Shown here piece after piece: positions 59,257 through 64,000 of a stretch of DNA of 64,000 bases. Position 1 is the first letter of the stretch; every line of letters begins with the position of its first letter. Location of the stretch: assembly GCF_000002425.4 (NCBI RefSeq), contig NC_037266.1, positions 5,335,443 through 5,399,442 on the forward strand. Direction: 5' to 3'. The notes below the pieces were generated by a model. The model saw only the letters and a list, made by a program, of their open reading frames with translations, had not been told where the DNA came from and searched no databases. Position numbers and translations under genes: made by a program. This DNA comes from Physcomitrium patens (Eukaryota > Streptophyta > Bryopsida > Funariales > Funariaceae).

Positions 59257-59412
59257 TTATATATATTATAATTCAGGTTATGCAATCATGCAATATAAAG
59301 CATACTTAGGTGTGTAAAACATTTATATCGTATTTTGGCTTTCATCCTCCTCTCTCTCAACGGCCGAAGATGACATCATAATTTATCATTCTCTCGAAAT
59401 CGAAAATAGGTA

Positions 59413-59926
59413 TTGAAACATCATGCTGAAAAACATTACTCCCTCCATCCATTGCGCGCGGGCACCACAGCCTCTGCCCGAACCGTCGCCTGGATGGATG
59501 TCGTCGACACTCGTGACATCCATCCAAGAAACTATCTATTCATTCATCAAACCACGCGACAGGCTGAGTTTGGAGGTGCGGTGTCGGTACTCTGGAGATT
59601 TGAGGCACACATCCTCACAGATGATGAGCACCCATTCCCAATTCTCCATCGTCGAGCATCAGGGGTGGAAATATTTCGACCATATGTGGCCCCTTGAGAA
59701 ATGGACCTTGCAAACCGGCATCGACATCCCACAACCCGGCATGATCCGGCGTTGGTGGCGAATGCTCTATCCAACGTAACACTTTCTCCTGAGCAACAGC
59801 CAAGCCTGCACCACAACCCCTAATGACACCGGCAATGGTTTCGAACACGTCCTCCGCATATCGGATACCGATCGCAGCCACTCCTCGTAACCAACCTCCA
59901 CAGTCGGGAACTTGCAAGGTTGTCAT
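59413..59926. other. GC-rich gene-like block, strand and product unknown
   Basis: Both strands have overlapping open frames of about 100 codons: plus 59423-59779 and minus 59926-59615 (TLQVPDCGGWLRGVAAIGIR at its start). Composition resembles host exons, unlike the AT-rich arms around it. I recognise no domain on either strand. The minus frame has the more protein-like residue mix. It may be a captured gene fragment. Confidence 0.35.
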
Positions 59927-60078
59927 GACTACACCTACATCAAATTCACGATTTCAATCAGCAAGTCTACAGGGCCTGTACTGCTTCAGAAGCAAACGAA
60001 TTTGAACGACATGGTGGTGAGCTCTTTCAACACATGTCCACTGATCCTGAAAATCATTCATATCAATGACAATCATTC

Positions 60079-60136
60079 AAATTTTGATAAATTTCTACGG
60101 ATTCAGTAGAAATTTTGATAAATTTCTACGGATTCA
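60079..60136 (+). repeat. Tandem duplication of a 27-bp unit
   Basis: Identical 27-base copies at 60079-60105 and 60110-60136, separated by GTAG, giving a 31-bp period. The copies are exact, so the duplication is recent. Confidence 0.9.
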
Positions 60137-60413
60137 CGTCTCACTCGTATTTAAAGAAGCTAAGGCAGCTCCAGAAGTTCGGTAAGCAAACGGTAGACGA
60201 GTTCAGCAGGAAACACAGCATCCACCGGCACAAGAACTCGTTGCCATTCAGAAGGTCAGTGATCATCAACTATAAACTCTGGATCCAGAGTCGACACCTA
60301 CAAATTACCACCAATCTGGTCACCTCACAATGCACAAACCAACTGAAAAGAGACAAGGCTCATGACGCATTCTCATGAGACGGTCAGCACTATTTATGAA
60401 TACGCATTCTCAT

Positions 60414-60503
60414 GTTCACATAAACTTTCTGAGATTTTCAGCTGCACTTAATATCCATAGTCACATGAACATCAAAGATAAAGTTTAAAAAACATTATCA
60501 CCC

Positions 60504-60530
<27 letters not shown>
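60414..60530 (+). repeat. Direct repeat copy 2
   Basis: Second copy of 59132-59250, again running into a (TA)n tract. Confidence 0.75.
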
Positions 60531-60537
<7 letters not shown>

Positions 60538-60744
60538 ATTCAGGATGGGAAAAAACTTCGGGAAATAAGGATGAATGCTCGAAGTGGACAAAGTTGAAAG
60601 AATCGAAGTGCGCAGAGCGTCATATCTTCGAAAGTTCCATGCGCATCCCTTCATATCCAGAAAATTCATCCTTTTTTCCCGAAATTGTGGGGAACGCGTA
60701 TTTCTCGTTTCGTTCAGGAACTTGGTCTCTCGGGAGTGTACACT

Positions 60745-60834
60745 ATTTTTAACGGAGGAATATGACGCTGTTTCCACATTTCCTCCGTTAAAAATACATA
60801 CGCATCCTGACCGTCATTCAGGATGCGTATGTAT
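60745..60834. repeat. Two adjoining perfect hairpins
   Basis: Hairpin 1: perfect 15-bp arms 60745-60759 and 60781-60795. Hairpin 2: perfect 17-bp arms 60794-60810 and 60818-60834 with a 7-base loop; they overlap by two bases. Just upstream, 60555-60574 and the stretch near 60663-60684 form a third, 20-bp pairing with one mismatch. Confidence 0.85.
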
Positions 60835-60896
60835 CGGTAATGACAAATTACAGGACTTGCTTCACCTACAAATATTGGGAGATGATCTGCTCCTTG

Positions 60897-61155
60897 AGTG
60901 CAGGTTTTTATCTGTATGTATTACTTATGTTGGAGTAAAATGAGCAGAAGTTTTTTAATTACAGTGCATTAAATATGGTTGAAAAAAGTGAATATGGAAT
61001 TTGATAACAAGATGGGTAAACAAACGAACTGCACTGGTGCACTTATTTTTTAAAGAAGTAATTCTGAAAGTGAAACATGGAATAGAAAAGTTTAACAATC
61101 AGATTTGCTCAGTATTTTGTAGTTTTTTCTTTTTTGTTTCTTTTTTGTTTCTCAT
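60897..61155 (-). repeat. Right terminal inverted repeat
   Basis: Reverse complement of 58679-58940, with small indels. Confidence 0.7.
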
Positions 61156-62528
61156 TCTATTCATTAAACTAGATAAACAATTTGAGGAACAATTTGATTA
61201 TACTTCATATATATTGGATGTTGATTTACATAATTGTATTATTATTGTTATAGTTATATATTACTACTTCTGTCTAAAATAAAGTCATTTAGACATGTTT
61301 GACAATGATATTTTGGTTTAAAATAGTGTAGTGTGTACATGTGTATGATTATGTGCAAATTAATTTTTTAATTTATTGCATGTTTAATGCTGTGGATGCT
61401 ATTAAGTTTTAGATCTCTACTTTTTTGAGAAAATTAGCTAGTAATACCAAATAAAACCATGTTATATTTTTTTATTGTTCTTTTGTCAATTATCAAAAAT
61501 AAATTAAAACACTTTAAGACAAAAATCAAAAATTCATGCAGATTGAAATCATAATATACAAATGTTATAAACTTGATATACAACATAATGCTAGAAGTAA
61601 GATATAATGCAATACATAGTGTAACAATAAAATGTTATATGAAACAATCTACGCCAGCAATGTAATTTTATTTATTTATTTATACTCTAGTTATAAGTGT
61701 GTCTTAATAAACATGTATATATATATATATATATATTCCCAGCACTGTGTATGTATTGTCTATACATATTGCATGTCTTATAACATGCAATATTTGCAAC
61801 TTTCAATATTGTAATGCAATGTTCTGTTTTTACCATTATTGATACAAGGTACACATTGAAGCATACATAATGAGTTTTATAGGTTGAAAATTGTTGTAAA
61901 TAACAGTTAAAATCAAAACACATAGGAGAAAATTACTAATATAATATTTAGTATTTATTTTATATATTCTTGATTTTATCTATAAAAAAACGTTATTATA
62001 AGAGACATTTAAATTTTGGATGTAATTGTATACATTTATACAATTAAAATCACAAAGCAATTTCTACATAATTAAAATAATGTATATTGAGTTATAAGCT
62101 AAAACCATGTATATGCCTTACATAAAAAATATAAAAGTTAATAAATTATACACATGTTGTATATTATTTGATAATATACCACTAGTGTATTTTTATTTTG
62201 TTTAATTAAAAAACTTTATTATTCAATATTTCATATTTGTATTTTATCCATGTGACTTTTAGATTCTTAAGAAAAACATTTTGTGTAATTATTTTTTACT
62301 ATAATATATATGGTGCAATATATAGTATGTTTTGTAACTTTATTTTTATCCATAAAAAGTATTTACAAGTATAAATATATATATGAATAACTTTCATTAG
62401 GTAAAAATAAATGTTGTGAAAGTTATCTTTTATGATCTTTTGATATTCACAAACAAAGATAGATGTCTAAAGTTGATGAATAGAACTTGTTAATTTATAA
62501 ATAGATCTTTAGAAGAAAAATGTGTGTA

Positions 62529-62559
<31 letters not shown>

Positions 62560-62900
62560 ATATTTTATAAGGGAAATGTTAAAAATTCCTAGGCTTGTAC
62601 TAAATTGATCCACTTATCCTAACCATCATGAAAAAAATAAAATCACCTCTAAATTCATTTCTCCATTATTGAATCCAAAACCAATAAAAACCAACCACAT
62701 TCATCATGATTATCATATTCTTTATCATGGATAGGTCAATTTAGTAAAAACTTAGGACTGTTTAACATTTCTCTTTAATAAAGCTCAATATTTTTTCCAA
62801 TTAAAATAAAAATAATCAATTTTTTATGACCTTTTAAGACTTTATAGTGTTGGATATTATATTTAAAGAAATAAAAGTCACGTTATTAGTGAAATGCAAA
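61156..62900. other. AT-rich intergenic DNA with microsatellites, no gene seen
   Basis: (TA)n at 61716-61736 and (ATCT)n at 62529-62560. Open frames here are low-complexity translations. No transposon domain recognised. Confidence 0.65.
62529..62560. repeat. (ATCT)n microsatellite
   Basis: Eight near-perfect tetranucleotide units. Confidence 0.9.
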
Positions 62901-63151
62901 TCTAGAATTTTGAATGTGTTCCATCATAGTTTCGTCATTCATCCATAATGAGAAAGCGACGATCGGGTTCATCTATCCATCCCTCAGAGAAGGGCGGTGG
63001 TGTTTTGCGGCTTCGAGCCAAAAGGCTTTCTCTCGCTCGGGACGGTCTTCACGACATTTGCAAATCCTCCTTTGCAGCAAAACACTCTGTGGGATAGGGG
63101 AGAGAGAGCTTCGACGGGGCTAGGGTTTGGTGGTTTGTTCTGTGTTGCGCT
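62901..63151 (+). promoter_or_regulatory. Promoter and 5' UTR of RPT3
   Basis: GC content rises sharply from about 62950. The plant leader hallmark 'CTAGGGTTTGG' lies at 63119-63129, about 23 bp before the ATG, after a purine-rich GGGGAGAGAGAG run. No clear TATA box stands at a standard distance, as often in plant housekeeping promoters. Confidence 0.55.
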
Positions 63152-63640
63152 ATGACGACGGCAATGGAAGTCACGGCCGTGACTCCGACGGGGATAGCTC
63201 CAGTCTTATCGGCGAAAACTTTCTTACTGGATCCTGTCGTGGCGGAACTCGATGAGGAGGATCTCTACACTAGGCAAAAGCTGTTAATGCGGCAGCTGGA
63301 GTTCCTGGACATTCAAGAGGAGTACATTAAGGATGAGCAGAAAAATTTGAAACGTGAGTTGCTTAGGGCACAGGAGGAGGTTAAGCGGATTCAATCCGTG
63401 CCGCTTGTCATTGGACAGTTTATCGAGATGGTGGACCAGAATAATGGAATTGTCGGGTCTACTACCGGGTCGAACTATTATGTGCGGATTTTGAGTACGA
63501 TCAATCGAGAGCTTCTGAAGCCATCGTCCTCGGTTGCGCTTCATAGGCATTCGAATGCGTTAGTGGATGTGCTGCCGCCTGAAGCAGATTCTAGCATCTC
63601 TCTGTTGACACAATCCGAGAAGCCTGATGTGTCCTATAAT
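63152..63640 (+). CDS. RPT3: 26S proteasome regulatory ATPase RPT3 (subunit 6B), exon 1
   Basis: One of six AAA ATPases in the base of the 19S cap, which unfold ubiquitinated proteins and feed them to the 20S core. ATG 63152 is the first start after the GC-rich leader. Exon 1 gives 163 codons and ends at a GTACGT donor after VSYN (63640). Residues ~1-30 are a variable tail; ~35-80 a coiled coil ([20 protein letters not shown], then [18 protein letters not shown]) that pairs RPT subunits; ~83-150 the OB-fold ring ([39 protein letters not shown]). This part is almost invariant in plants, so the call is firm. The AAA module lies beyond the right edge. No defects were seen. Confidence 0.96.
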
Positions 63641-64000
63641 GTACGTTTCATTTATTTCTATGACCTTTATATTGATATTTTTGTCGATGTGGAGAGGTGT
63701 ATGTGGAACGAGCAGTGTAGCCCTCTTGCATGTTATCTCATAAATTCTTTACGCTGGAGTGGTCAGCTACACTAGCTTAATTGGTGTGGTATTTCTGAAA
63801 GCAACGAAGAGTTAACTATAATCGTAGCCTTTATTGCTCATATGTTTATTGATCACTATTAGCTTTATCATTGCTGTATCTATCGAGGTGCGTCGTAATT
63901 ATTCCAATTGATACACAACGTTCAATATTTCGCTGCGAATTCAATGATTCCTGGACTGGCTTGCTTAGCATCGTGTTGGTGTTTACTATGAATTGGCGGT
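63641..64000 (+). other. RPT3 intron 1, running off the window
   Basis: Starts with GTACGT. The open frame that continues to 63775 is read-through into the intron; no second exon is visible before the end. Confidence 0.85.

Larger units (their letters stand above)
58679..61155. mobile_element. Element with ~260-bp terminal inverted repeats enclosing GC-rich gene-like DNA
   Basis: Left arm 58679-58940 and right arm 60897-61155 are imperfect reverse complements over their whole length (about 80% by eye), with a perfect 16-base core at the inner ends. Between them are a direct repeat pair (59132-59250, 60414-60530), a GC-rich block 59400-60370, a 27-bp tandem duplication and three hairpins. Long TIRs around non-transposase, gene-like DNA recall Mutator-like Pack-MULEs. 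No transposase and no clear 8-9 bp target duplication were found, so the class is inferred. Confidence 0.5.

Noticed and set aside
59413..59926. Assignment of the GC-rich block to a named gene family
   Set aside because: Neither strand shows a motif I can name, and the frames overlap on both strands; a name would be invention.

Overview
This is a nuclear window from a land plant. Intron-rich, GC-balanced genes are separated by very AT-rich intergenic DNA packed with LTR retrotransposons. Three host loci can be read on the + strand. (1) At 354-8048 lies most of a transportin-3/MOS14-type importin-beta gene, which carries SR splicing proteins into the nucleus; its first exon(s) lie left of the window. 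(2) At about 56.8-58.0 kb lies a small gene whose last two coding exons resemble the conserved region of plant Mediator subunit 15. (3) At 63152-63640 lies exon 1 of RPT3, the 26S proteasome ATPase also called S6B, continuing off the right edge. A bryophyte, probably a moss, would fit the base composition and gene structure, but nothing here proves it.

The centre, about 17.7-48.6 kb, is a stack of nested retrotransposons. The base layer is a decayed minus-strand Ty1/copia element (17745-18312 and 47783-48597). It is split by a Ty3 chromovirus, here called 'A' (18313-47777, flanks GACAC/GATAC). A carries two further insertions: a young element of a second Ty3 family, 'B1' (22828-31494), in its integrase, and a second chromovirus, 'A2' (33045-47452), in its 3' LTR. 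A2 is itself split by an older family-B copy, 'B2' (35280-43581). Target duplications, LTR pairs, primer sites and polypurine tracts agree with this order. Further decayed A-type pieces lie at 9.7-11.9, 48.6-49.3 and 52.0-54.7 kb.

Points of special interest: (a) the A2 LTRs carry tandem arrays of perfect heat-shock elements just upstream of a TATA box; (b) the A and A2 LTRs both place a 12-13 bp dyad with a tetraloop and a GAAG/CTTC closure just downstream of the TATA box; (c) the chromoviruses carry an extra, unrecognised sense ORF between the chromodomain and the 3' LTR, with relatives in several copies; (d) their chromodomain has His-Ser-Cys-Gly-Tyr where Trp-Lys-Gly-Tyr is usual; (e) family B has a primer site matching plant tRNA-Trp, a retropepsin motif Asp-His-Gly, and a frame change plus four stop codons shared by two copies of different age.

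At 58.7-61.2 kb a 2.5 kb element with about 260 bp terminal inverted repeats encloses GC-rich gene-like DNA and strong hairpins, recalling a Pack-MULE. The rest is AT-rich DNA with microsatellites where I see no genes. Exon borders were placed by eye from splice dinucleotides and remembered family similarity; no alignment was run.
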